A stretch of 47,772 bases of DNA from assembly GCA_024277435.1 (NCBI GenBank), contig JAJRVJ010000017.1, positions 1 through 47,772 of the forward strand, written 5' to 3'. The DNA is from Patescibacteria group bacterium. GTDB taxonomy: Bacteria; Patescibacteriota; Patescibacteriia; UBA9570. The notes beneath the pieces are model-generated. The model did no database searches. It saw nothing but the letters and a program-made list of their open reading frames with translations, and had not been told where the DNA came from. The position numbers and the translations under genes are program-made. Shown piece by piece: positions 36,310 through 45,414 of this stretch (position 1 is the first letter of the stretch; each line of letters starts with the position of its first letter).

Positions 36310-38253
36310 ATGAGCGCATTATTTGATCCATTTGTTGATCCATCGATAAAAGATAGTGGTATTTCTAAGGCGTATGCTCGTAGGGTGGTTGATAGGATTG
36401 ATGTGCCACATAGTACTGATCGACCCGAGTATTTAATAGCTCCTATTTCATCGCGAAAGTTTTTATTGCTATTATTATTAATGTTTGTAGGGGTAACTGG
36501 ATTGCTTGCACGTTTGGCGTACTTGCAGCTGTGGAATGGCGTGTCGTATCGTGAGGTTGCAGAGGGTAATCGTACTCGTTTAGAGCGCTTAGCTGCTCCT
36601 CGTGGCATTATTTATGATTATAATAGCAATCCATTGGTAAAGAATATACCAAATTTTGCTGTAACCATTACGCCAAGTGAATTACCACGTGATGCAGCCG
36701 AACGTGATTCGGTAATTGCTAAGACAGCTAATATTTTGGAGCTGCCTCCTTCTGAATTAGAGACACAATTAGAAGATCAGCCAGATGAGTTATATTACTT
36801 GCCTTTAGTATTGGAGGAATTTGTTCCTTACGAAAAGGCACTAAAATTAACAACGGAGTTATCGAGTTTGCCAGGCGTTACTGTAGACGTGCAGGCATCG
36901 CGTGAGTATGCTGATGCAGAAGTTTTTTCACATGTGCTTGGATATCTAGGAAAGATAACCGCTGATGATTTAGAGGAATTTGATGCCGATGCATATCTTC
37001 TAACCGATTCTTTAGGTAAGGCAGGTATTGAATGGCAGTATGAGGAGGAATTGCGTGGCGAGAAGGGTCGTAAACAAGTAGAGGTGAACGCGGCGGGTAA
37101 TGATATTGAAGTGATTGCACATAGCGATCCTCAACCTGGTACTAACGTTGAGTTGGCGATTGATGGCGATTTGCAACGCACGTTATATGAGGAGCTTGGT
37201 AACTATAGCGATCGCACTGGCTCACCTGGTGGTGCTGCGGTTGCAATAGATCCGCGTAACGGCCATATTCGCGCACTGGTAAGCTACCCTGGCTTTGATA
37301 CAAATGTATTTACGCAAGGAATCAAGAGTGAGGCGTATCAGGAATTATTAAATGATGAACGTAAACCACTTTTTAATAAGGCAATTTCTGGAGAATATCC
37401 TACTGGCTCAACCTTTAAGTTAGTTATTGCCGCCGCTGGATTACAGGAGGGTGTGATGACGCCGGAGCAAACAATAAATAGTACAGGTGGCATTCAGATT
37501 AATCAATGGTATTTCCCAGATTGGAAATCTGGCGGCCATGGAGTAACAGATGTACGTAAAGCATTAGCAGAATCTGTAAATACATATTTTTATATAGCGA
37601 GTGGTGGTATATATAATGAGGAGACACTGGAAATTGAAGGTGGCTTAGGAGCTGTACGTATGAAAGAATACGCCGAACTATTTGGTATGGGTGCACTGAC
37701 GGGTATCGACATACCAGGTGAGTCCGACGGGTTTTTGCCGGATCCAGAGTGGAAGGAATCCACGATTGGTGAGCAATGGTATATTGGTGATGCGTATCAT
37801 TTTGGTATCGGTCAAGGGTATTTGCTGGCCACACCCTTGCAAGTAGCTCTATTTACTAGCGCTGTAGCAAATGGCGGTACAGTATATCAACCTACATTAA
37901 TTGAGCAGTTTAGTAATCAGACGACGGACGAAAGCTATGCCCCAGAACCCACTGAATTATCTAGTGGCTTTATCGATCCGTATTATATGAATCTTGTGCA
38001 GCAGGGTATGCGTCAGGCTGTTACATCGGGTAGTGCGAAGCGTCTAAATAGCTTACCGTTTGCAGTAGCTGGCAAAACTGGCACAGCTCAGGTAGGCGGC
38101 ACAGAAGAAACCCATTCTTGGTTTACCTCATACGCACCATATGATAATCCAGAGCTTGTTATTACTGTACTTGTTGAGTTTGGCGGTGATGGAACGGAGG
38201 CTGCCTTACCAATTACTGAAGAAGCGCTCAAGACATATTTCATTGACAGTTAA
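36310..38253 (+). CDS. mrdA: Penicillin-binding protein 2
   Basis: APRGIIYDYNSNPLVKN, SGEYPTGSTFKL (SxxK), SVNTYFY (SxN), AGKTGTAQV (KTG). Confidence 0.94.
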   Translation: MSALFDPFVDPSIKDSGISKAYARRVVDRIDVPHSTDRPEYLIAPISSRKFLLLLLLMFVGVTGLLARLAYLQLWNGVSYREVAEGNRTRLERLAAPRGIIYDYNSNPLVKNIPNFAVTITPSELPRDAAERDSVIAKTANILELPPSELETQLEDQPDELYYLPLVLEEFVPYEKALKLTTELSSLPGVTVDVQASREYADAEVFSHVLGYLGKITADDLEEFDADAYLLTDSLGKAGIEWQYEEELRGEKGRKQVEVNAAGNDIEVIAHSDPQPGTNVELAIDGDLQRTLYEELGNYSDRTGSPGGAAVAIDPRNGHIRALVSYPGFDTNVFTQGIKSEAYQELLNDERKPLFNKAISGEYPTGSTFKLVIAAAGLQEGVMTPEQTINSTGGIQINQWYFPDWKSGGHGVTDVRKALAESVNTYFYIASGGIYNEETLEIEGGLGAVRMKEYAELFGMGALTGIDIPGESDGFLPDPEWKESTIGEQWYIGDAYHFGIGQGYLLATPLQVALFTSAVANGGTVYQPTLIEQFSNQTTDESYAPEPTELSSGFIDPYYMNLVQQGMRQAVTSGSAKRLNSLPFAVAGKTGTAQVGGTEETHSWFTSYAPYDNPELVITVLVEFGGDGTEAALPITEEALKTYFIDS

Positions 38254-38271
38254 GCGGCGCTTTAGTAGAAT
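38243..38271 (+). promoter_or_regulatory. Candidate sigma70-type promoter for greA, overlapping the mrdA stop
   Basis: TTGACA (38243-38248) - 17 nt - TAGAAT (38266-38271). Confidence 0.7.
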
Positions 38272-38307
38272 AACTGGCGTTATAAAAATCAGTTCCACAT
38301 ATATATC

Positions 38308-38775
38308 ATGAATCAAAAAACCGCTTATGTTAGTGCAGAAGGACTCGAAAAATTACAGCGAGAACTTGAGTATCTAAAAACAACCAAACGTAAAGATATT
38401 GCGAATCGTATCGCATCAGCCAAGGAATTGGGCGATCTATCTGAGAATGCTGAATATAGCGAAGCTAAAGAAGAGCAAGGCTTGGTAGAGGGTAGAATTC
38501 TTGAATTAGAAGATATTCTTCGTAACGTAGAGTTAGTAAAGAAGCCTAAGCAGTCATCAACTGTAGTTATTGGTACAACAGTTGATGTTGTAGATGACTC
38601 AGGCAATGCGCATAATTTCGAAATTGTTGGATCAAATGAAGCTGATCCATCCAATGGGAAGATTTCTAATGAGTCCCCAATTGGTAGCGCTCTACTAGGT
38701 AATAAGGTGGGTGAAACAGTAGAAGTAACTATTCCTAAAGGAGTAGTGAAGTACACTGTTAAGAAAATTTCTTAA
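38308..38775 (+). CDS. greA: Transcription elongation factor GreA
   Basis: YVSAEGLEKLQRELEYLKTTKRKDIANRIASAKELGDLSENAEYSEAKEEQ. Confidence 0.96.
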   Translation: MNQKTAYVSAEGLEKLQRELEYLKTTKRKDIANRIASAKELGDLSENAEYSEAKEEQGLVEGRILELEDILRNVELVKKPKQSSTVVIGTTVDVVDDSGNAHNFEIVGSNEADPSNGKISNESPIGSALLGNKVGETVEVTIPKGVVKYTVKKIS

Positions 38776-38805
38776 CTTCCATCCAACATAAATTAATAAT
38801 AAGTT

Positions 38806-40905
38806 ATGGGAAGTCAGCAAACTGAACAAGATCTGCGTATAAAAAAATTTAATGCCTACGAAAGTGAAGTGGGTGAGAGTTTTCCTTCGAAAAGTAATCG
38901 TACGCATACTGTACAAAATATATTTGATAACTTTGATGATCTCGCTGATACGAAAGTAGTTATCGATGGCCGCGTACGTTACTGGCGCGATCATGGTAAG
39001 TTGACATTTGCACATATTGAGGATGTAACGGGAAAGATACAAGTGGCGTTATCTGCTCAGGATATGGATGCTGCGGAGTATGAGCGCAGAAAGTTATACG
39101 ACGTTGGTGATATTCTTGAAGTATCAGGTACACCATTTGTTACTCACAAGGGCGAACAATCACTATTAGTAAGTAGTGTGCGATTGCTTTCAAAAGCAAT
39201 TCAGCCGTTACCTGATAAGTGGCATGGAATTCAGGATGAAGAGATGCGTTATCGTAAGCGGTATGTTGACATGCTCATGAATCCAGAATTACGTGAGATG
39301 TTTGTGAAGAAAAGTATTTTTTGGAACTCCATTAGAACATTTTTATTACAAGATGGTTTCTTAGAAGTGGAAACACCTGTGTTGGAATCAACTCCTGGTG
39401 GAGCCGATGCTGAACCATTCGCTACGCATCATAATGCGTTAGACATTGATGTGTATTTGCGTATTTCAATGGGTGAGTTATGGCAGAAGCGTTTAATGGT
39501 TGCTGGCTATGAAAAAACATTTGAAATTGGTAGACAATTTAGAAATGAAGGAATGAGTCCAGAGCATCTGCAGGATTATACGCAAATGGAATTTTATTGG
39601 GCGTACGCAAATTATGATGATGGTATGGATTTGACTGAGCGTTTATATAAACATTGTCTTAAGGAAACATTTGGTACGTTACAATTTTCTGTGCGTGGGT
39701 TTGATATCGATTTAGATAAAAAATGGGAGCATTTAGATTTTACTACAGCGGTAAAAGATGGCACGGGTGTAGATATTGGTACAGCTTCAGTTGAAGAAAT
39801 GCGTGATAAGTGTAAAGAATTAGGTATATCAATACCAGACGTGTTGAGTAAGGGGCGCTTAATGGATACATTGTGGAAGTATTGTCGCAAAAGTGTTGGC
39901 GGTCCAGTATTTTTAGTGAATCATCCAGTAGAGGTATCGCCATTAGCAAAACGCAAGGCTGATGCACCACATTTAGTAGAGCGTTTTCAAATTATCATAG
40001 CTGGAAGTGAATTAGGTAACGGGTATTCGGAATTAAATAATCCATTCGATCAAAAGCAACGTTTTGAGACACAATCTGAATTGCGTGAAGCAGGGGATGC
40101 TGAGGCGCAAATGCATGATCAAGAATTTGTAGAAGCCCTTGAGCATGGCATGCCTCCAACGTGCGGCTTTGGTTTGAGTGAGCGATTATTCTCATTCATG
40201 ATGGATAAGCCCGTGCGCGAGTGTGTAATGTTTCCATTATTGCGTCCTAAGCATGTATCCGGTAGTGAATCTCAATCTGAATCAGTAAATACTATTTTAT
40301 CTGAGGATATAACGCTTCAAGAATTTTCAGCTAATATCTCGCGCGCTGATGCATTGGCGTTTATACAGAAGCATGTGAAGGATGAAAATTTACGACGGCA
40401 TATGATTGCAACAGAAGCATTAATGAAAAAATTAGCAGAGCATTTTGAGGCGAAATCAGCTGAGACATGGGGTATTACAGGATTACTTCATGATGTAGAT
40501 TGGGAAGAGACTGAACCAGAGCAGCACAGTATGGTTGGTGCTGATATGTTAGAAGCAGAGGGCGTGCATGCTGAGGTGGTAAATGCCGTGCGTGAGCATA
40601 ATGCACTACATGGATTAGAGCCAAAAACAATTATGTCTAAATCGTTACAATGTTTAGAACAGTTAACGGGATTGATAATCGCTGCAACTCTGGTACGGCC
40701 AGATAAAGATGTGCGGCAAGTAAAGTTGAAAAGCGTTCGAAAAAAGTTTAAAGATAAATCTTTTGCTAAGGGTGTGAATCGAGATAATATCACTCGTTGT
40801 GATAAATTACTAGGCTTAACAGTAGATGAATCCATTCAACTTTGTTTAGAAGGTATGCAAGCCATGGCGGAAGACCTTGAGCTTGATGGGAGAATGGCAA
40901 ATTAA
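38806..40905 (+). CDS. lysS: Class II lysyl-tRNA synthetase fused to a C-terminal HD-domain phosphohydrolase
   Basis: LysRS: OB fold, YRKRYVDMLMNPE, EVETPVLESTPGGADAEPF, FEIGRQFRNEGMSPEHLQDYTQMEFYWAY, ELGNGYSELNNP, CGFGLSERLFSFM. C-terminal ~190 aa: RRHMIATEALM, TGLLHDVDWEE, VREHN, LTGLIIAATLVRPDK, SFAKGVNRD. Confidence 0.93.
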   Translation: MGSQQTEQDLRIKKFNAYESEVGESFPSKSNRTHTVQNIFDNFDDLADTKVVIDGRVRYWRDHGKLTFAHIEDVTGKIQVALSAQDMDAAEYERRKLYDVGDILEVSGTPFVTHKGEQSLLVSSVRLLSKAIQPLPDKWHGIQDEEMRYRKRYVDMLMNPELREMFVKKSIFWNSIRTFLLQDGFLEVETPVLESTPGGADAEPFATHHNALDIDVYLRISMGELWQKRLMVAGYEKTFEIGRQFRNEGMSPEHLQDYTQMEFYWAYANYDDGMDLTERLYKHCLKETFGTLQFSVRGFDIDLDKKWEHLDFTTAVKDGTGVDIGTASVEEMRDKCKELGISIPDVLSKGRLMDTLWKYCRKSVGGPVFLVNHPVEVSPLAKRKADAPHLVERFQIIIAGSELGNGYSELNNPFDQKQRFETQSELREAGDAEAQMHDQEFVEALEHGMPPTCGFGLSERLFSFMMDKPVRECVMFPLLRPKHVSGSESQSESVNTILSEDITLQEFSANISRADALAFIQKHVKDENLRRHMIATEALMKKLAEHFEAKSAETWGITGLLHDVDWEETEPEQHSMVGADMLEAEGVHAEVVNAVREHNALHGLEPKTIMSKSLQCLEQLTGLIIAATLVRPDKDVRQVKLKSVRKKFKDKSFAKGVNRDNITRCDKLLGLTVDESIQLCLEGMQAMAEDLELDGRMAN

Positions 40906-40920
40906 GTAATAATCAATACT

Positions 40921-42204
40921 ATGTTAGACATCCGTTTTATTAGAGAGTACCAAGAAGAAGTTAAAGAGGCAGCTGATAATAAAGGTATTGAGATTGAGCT
41001 CTCTAAATTACTTGATATTGATGAAGAGCGTCGTAAATTACAGAAACGGATTGATGATTTGAAGTCAGAGCAACACAAAGCCAATGATGAAATTGCCGTT
41101 GCTGACGATGCGGTAAAACAGGATAAAATAAAATTGATGCGAAAGATCGCTCTTGAGGTTAAGGATTTAGACAAAATTCATTCCAAAATAGAGAAGGAGT
41201 TCAAGCAATTATTGTTAACCATTCCAAATATTCCACACGAGCGCGTGCCGGTAGGAAAAACGGAAGACGATAATATTGAGTTAGAAAAAGTTGGTGAGAT
41301 TCCACAGTTTGATTTTGAGCCAAAGGATCATTTAGCGCTTGGTAAGGAATTGGGTTTAATTGATGTAGAGCGCGGTGTAAAAGTTACAGGAAATCGGGGG
41401 TATTATCTTACGGGTGTTGGCGCACAATTAGAAACGGCATTAATGCAGTATGCGTTAGATTTTTTACGCGAGCGTGGCTTTACACAAATGAGCACACCAC
41501 TCATGACCTACGAAGATTATTTTATCGGAACGGGGTATTTTCCATGGGCTCGTGAAGAAACATTTAAGGCTGTTGATAAAGATAAAGAACAACATTTAAT
41601 CGGTTCTTCTGAAATTACCTTATGTGCCTATCATGCCGAGGAAACATTTACAGAGAAAGATCTACCAAAGCGGTATACAGCCTGGACACCGTGTTTTAGA
41701 ACTGAAGTTGGTAGTTATGGTAAAGATACACGTGGGTTGTATCGTGTGCGTCAGTTTAATAAAGTGGAGCAAGTATTATTTTGTGAGCCAAATGAAGAGG
41801 TTGCTATGGAATTATTTGAAGAAATAATGAATAATTCTAAGGATTTTTTAAGCTCTTTGGAATTACCGTATCGAGTGATGGAATTATGCACTGGAGAAAT
41901 GGGTGCGCCACAAAAATATAAACGTGATATTGAAACGTGGATGCCATCGCGAGAGGGTTATGGTGAAACACACTCATGTTCATGGATGGGAGATTTTCAA
42001 GCTCGTCGTTTGAACATTAAAGTAAAATCAGGTGGTAAGAAAGCCCAATATTGTCATACATTAAACAATACATTAGTTGCATCTCCACGTGTACTTATTT
42101 CGCTATTAGAAGTACATCAACAAGCTGATGGTAGCGTTGTACTACCACAGGTACTCCATAAGTACATGAGTGGTTTGGCTAAAATTATACCTCCTACAGA
42201 ATAA
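40921..42204 (+). CDS. serS: Seryl-tRNA synthetase
   Basis: MLDIRFIREYQEEVKEAADNKGIEIELSKLLDIDEERRKLQKRIDDLKSEQHKANDEI coiled coil; FRTEVGSYGKDTRGLYRVRQFNKVEQ; LNNTLVASPRVLISLLEVHQ. Confidence 0.96.
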   Translation: MLDIRFIREYQEEVKEAADNKGIEIELSKLLDIDEERRKLQKRIDDLKSEQHKANDEIAVADDAVKQDKIKLMRKIALEVKDLDKIHSKIEKEFKQLLLTIPNIPHERVPVGKTEDDNIELEKVGEIPQFDFEPKDHLALGKELGLIDVERGVKVTGNRGYYLTGVGAQLETALMQYALDFLRERGFTQMSTPLMTYEDYFIGTGYFPWAREETFKAVDKDKEQHLIGSSEITLCAYHAEETFTEKDLPKRYTAWTPCFRTEVGSYGKDTRGLYRVRQFNKVEQVLFCEPNEEVAMELFEEIMNNSKDFLSSLELPYRVMELCTGEMGAPQKYKRDIETWMPSREGYGETHSCSWMGDFQARRLNIKVKSGGKKAQYCHTLNNTLVASPRVLISLLEVHQQADGSVVLPQVLHKYMSGLAKIIPPTE

Positions 42205-42774
42205 TTAGTAGCCGCGGCGTTTGCGGCGAACTGTTTCAACTGTATAGCTAAGCCAGTACTTAGCGGTAAGTGGCTTATCTTGCGCGTGAACGTACGCTTG
42301 GCTATATCCGCCAAAGCCTTTTTTGAATAAACTAAGGCCTTTCCATGGATGATTTGGTTGAGATTCAATATCGATGATTCCCCAAAAATTATAACGCTGA
42401 CAACCACGACGCTTGGCTTCTTGTATGGCTGTCCATTGTAGTAAGTGAGGTGCAGGAATTTTTGGATATTTACGTATCGATGCGCCTTGGTGGTAAAAGC
42501 CTGAGTATTTGGTATACACCATCATAGCTGCTGCAACTGGCTCGTTATTATATTCTGCTACAAATATACGCATGGAATCTGTTTCCATAAATGTGCGCAA
42601 TTCTGTTTTGAGATATTCAAGAGAGAACGGTGTAAATTTTTGACGCTCTACTGTTGCTTGGTAGAGGTCGTTAAATATCTCTACATCTGATTCGGAGGTA
42701 GAAACACGTATTATTACGCCTTCGCGCTCAGCTTTGCGAATAGAGTGGCGACTGGTTTTACGCATGTTTTTCAT
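42205..42774 (-). pseudogene. C-terminal part of FemAB/FemX-type peptidyltransferase (GNAT fold)
   Basis: MKNMRKTSRHSIRKAEREGVIIR..., YHQGASIRKYPKIPAPHLLQWTAIQEAKRRGCQRYNFWGI. Same frame as the upstream piece, split by TAA 42784-42786. Confidence 0.82.
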
Positions 42775-42783
42775 TAACTCATC

Positions 42784-43227
42784 TTAACTTGGTGTGATAT
42801 CAAGTGTCCAGGCTAATTCTGGGTGTTCATGGATTGGTGCTGGACGGAAGCCGTTATCCTTAAAGATCTGTACATTTTCTGCTGTATCTGGAAGGGTGGG
42901 GGAGAAGCGAATGAAATCGAATTTCTCATCACGTCCGATTTTTTCAACCTGTTGTATAAATGCTGTAACTATAGCTGGGTTATCATTTTTTATAATTGGG
43001 CCATGTGGGCAAAAAAGATACGAGCCACGTCGAGCATTAATTTTTAATAGTAAACATACCCCAACGAGTTCATTGGATGCTGAATATGCTCCTAAGCGGA
43101 TGATGCCGCGTGCACTGTTGAATTTCCCCCATTCCCAGGTATGTAAAAATGTATCAGCCTGTTGAGCGTTAAAAAAATCAGACCATTCTTGCTGATTAGT
43201 TATTGTTTGTATGGTGTAATTATTCAT
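42784..43227 (-). pseudogene. N-terminal part of the same FemAB/FemX-type peptidyltransferase
   Basis: FLHTWEWGKFNSARGIIRLGAYSASNELVGVCLLLKIN...GPIIKN; ends ELAWTLDITPS*-DELMKNMRKT in frame. Confidence 0.8.
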
Positions 43228-44477
43228 TGTGTAAAATAGGTGTTTATGACCTCAATTATGTACTTGGCATCTGTTGTTGAAATATTGATATGGGTTGGTA
43301 AATTTATTACGTGTTTTGCGACATATTCTGATGAAGGACAACTAGATTTTGTATAGCACATTGTATCAAATTCTGTTCCCACTGGATCGATAGTTGCAGA
43401 GTACCATGTGCCTAGCTGAATTCCTTTGTTCTTACAGTAATTATATAGTTCTTGAGGATTTTTAACTTGAATAGTATATCGTAAATAGACGGGTTGTTCA
43501 ATGCCTGGTACTTCCTTTTTAGGATGGATAATACCATTGGCTTGTAAGCCTTCTCGATAGAGATTAGCTATGGTTTTTCGATGAGTATTGTATCTATCTA
43601 ATTTGTTGAACTGATTTAGCGCAAGACTAGCTAGCGCATTAGGTAATTGGGCGGGGAATGCTTGTGGTTTTTTACCGGCCCTCTCACCCTGAGTAACTGC
43701 AACAGAAATCATATTTAGGCGTTTACTTGTTTCTAGTATAGCTTTTCCGATATGGAATATGTTGTAGAGTGGTTTGGCTAAAGAAAAAATTATTGGATGC
43801 TGTATTTGTTGTTTAACCCACTTAATGGATGGCATGGGTAGTGTTTGATGGGATTTTTGTAATGTAGTGTAGAGAGTAGCATCCTTCACTAAGGTAGCTC
43901 CACCATATACAGATGAAATAATTTTATCTCTACCAAAACTAAATATACTCGCGTCACCAAGCGTACCAACTAGTGTGTCTTTATAATATGCTCCAAGCGC
44001 TAAAGCGCAATCTTCTATAACAAATAGATTGTGTTTACGCGCTACGGTTAATAGTTCATCAAGTGGGGCGGGAAAGCCAAAGCTATGCTGAATGATAAGC
44101 ACCTTGCTTTTCGGGGTTATAGCTGCTCTTAAAGATTCTGGCGACATGCAATACGTTTCTGAATTGATATCAACATACCGTGGTGTGGCTCCTGCCCATA
44201 ATATGGGATTAGGAACCGCATTGCATGTAAAGGCCTGTACAAGTACCTCGTCATCGCTATTGAGCTCTAGAGATTCCAGTAGGTTATACAGAGCCGAGCG
44301 TCCGCTATTGTACAGTAATACGTTTTGAGTTCCAAAGTAGTTAGCTATTGCGCTAGTGAGCTTATCGATGGACGGGCCATTAATGTACTCCTTTTTTTTG
44401 AGCCATAATTTCTTAGCTAATCGAATATCATCAGCTTCTGTATTTGGTGATAGGGCTGTTGTAATATATTTGTTCAT
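43224..44477 (-). CDS. DegT/DnrJ/EryC1/StrS-family PLP aminotransferase
   Basis: NVLLYNSGRSALYNLLESL, IIQHSFGFPAPLDELLTVARKHNLFVIEDCALALGAYY, SIFSFGRDKIISSVYGGATLV (PLP Lys). Confidence 0.9.
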   Translation of the reverse strand: MNKYITTALSPNTEADDIRLAKKLWLKKKEYINGPSIDKLTSAIANYFGTQNVLLYNSGRSALYNLLESLELNSDDEVLVQAFTCNAVPNPILWAGATPRYVDINSETYCMSPESLRAAITPKSKVLIIQHSFGFPAPLDELLTVARKHNLFVIEDCALALGAYYKDTLVGTLGDASIFSFGRDKIISSVYGGATLVKDATLYTTLQKSHQTLPMPSIKWVKQQIQHPIIFSLAKPLYNIFHIGKAILETSKRLNMISVAVTQGERAGKKPQAFPAQLPNALASLALNQFNKLDRYNTHRKTIANLYREGLQANGIIHPKKEVPGIEQPVYLRYTIQVKNPQELYNYCKNKGIQLGTWYSATIDPVGTEFDTMCYTKSSCPSSEYVAKHVINLPTHINISTTDAKYIIEVINTYFTQ

Positions 44478-45409
44478 ACAGTGCTGGTAGTTATCGTGTG
44501 ATTGTTGATAAATGTAACAGTAGAATTTTTTACAATAAAAGGAGTTTGCAATAGGGGGATAGATAGTACAGTGTCGTTTAGGGTTGTAGTGAAATCAGAG
44601 TTTGTAGAAATTGCAATACGGTCACTTCCAACCCAGCCAAATTCACCAGACTTATATGAACGGGATTGTGTAGATAGTTGACCAGCTGAAGGGTCGGCGG
44701 GTATCCACTCGCCTGATGGAAGCATAAATTCAATCCAGGCATGCATGTCATTCGCACTGTATCCGGCCCAATAGCCTGCAACGAGGCGAGCAGGAATACC
44801 TAGCTTTCTATATGCTGCAATCAATAACGTAGAGAATCCACCACAATCCACAGTAGTGCTACTCATTGCCTCCTGGCTGGTGTAGAGACCCTCTATGGCG
44901 TGTCCGTAGGTTAATTTACCTATAACGGCTGTATAGAGTGTTTTTGAGGCTTCTAGTACCGGCGTTGATTCATGTATCGCAAGATTATCTATGAAGTCTT
45001 TCAATTGCGGGCTATTGATATCAATACACGGTGTGGCATTAAGTAGAGTGTCATCTACTTGTATCTTGGCGTAATCGCTTAGAGAAGCTGTAGTTTTAAC
45101 TAGTGACCGTGGCTGGACAGTGATTGTATAAGTGATGGATATTTTCGTACTATTATTATTTTGCAAATCAATTGCAAATAGCTTGTTTTCATCTATATCG
45201 ATAGATTGCGTAGGGGAGTGTGGCGTAGATTGTATAATGACTTCAGATACAAGTTCCTGATAATTAGTTGTTTGAGGATAGGGGATATACACGATAGCGT
45301 TTCCATCGTACTCAACAATATGTTGTACGGAGTATGTGCGTTGTTTACTAAAGCGTTTTTTGTTTAAACGATATTTAATTGGAAATACAATTGTATGCTT
45401 GATGGACAT
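44474..45409 (-). CDS. Transglutaminase-like cysteine protease/acyltransferase domain protein, no signal peptide
   Basis: TTVDCGGFSTLLIAAYRKLGIPARLVAGYWAG, NDMHAWIEFMLPSGEWIPADPSAG (Cys-His-Asp triad). Confidence 0.88.
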   Translation of the reverse strand: MSIKHTIVFPIKYRLNKKRFSKQRTYSVQHIVEYDGNAIVYIPYPQTTNYQELVSEVIIQSTPHSPTQSIDIDENKLFAIDLQNNNSTKISITYTITVQPRSLVKTTASLSDYAKIQVDDTLLNATPCIDINSPQLKDFIDNLAIHESTPVLEASKTLYTAVIGKLTYGHAIEGLYTSQEAMSSTTVDCGGFSTLLIAAYRKLGIPARLVAGYWAGYSANDMHAWIEFMLPSGEWIPADPSAGQLSTQSRSYKSGEFGWVGSDRIAISTNSDFTTTLNDTVLSIPLLQTPFIVKNSTVTFINNHTITTSTV

Positions 45410-45414
45410 ATTGG

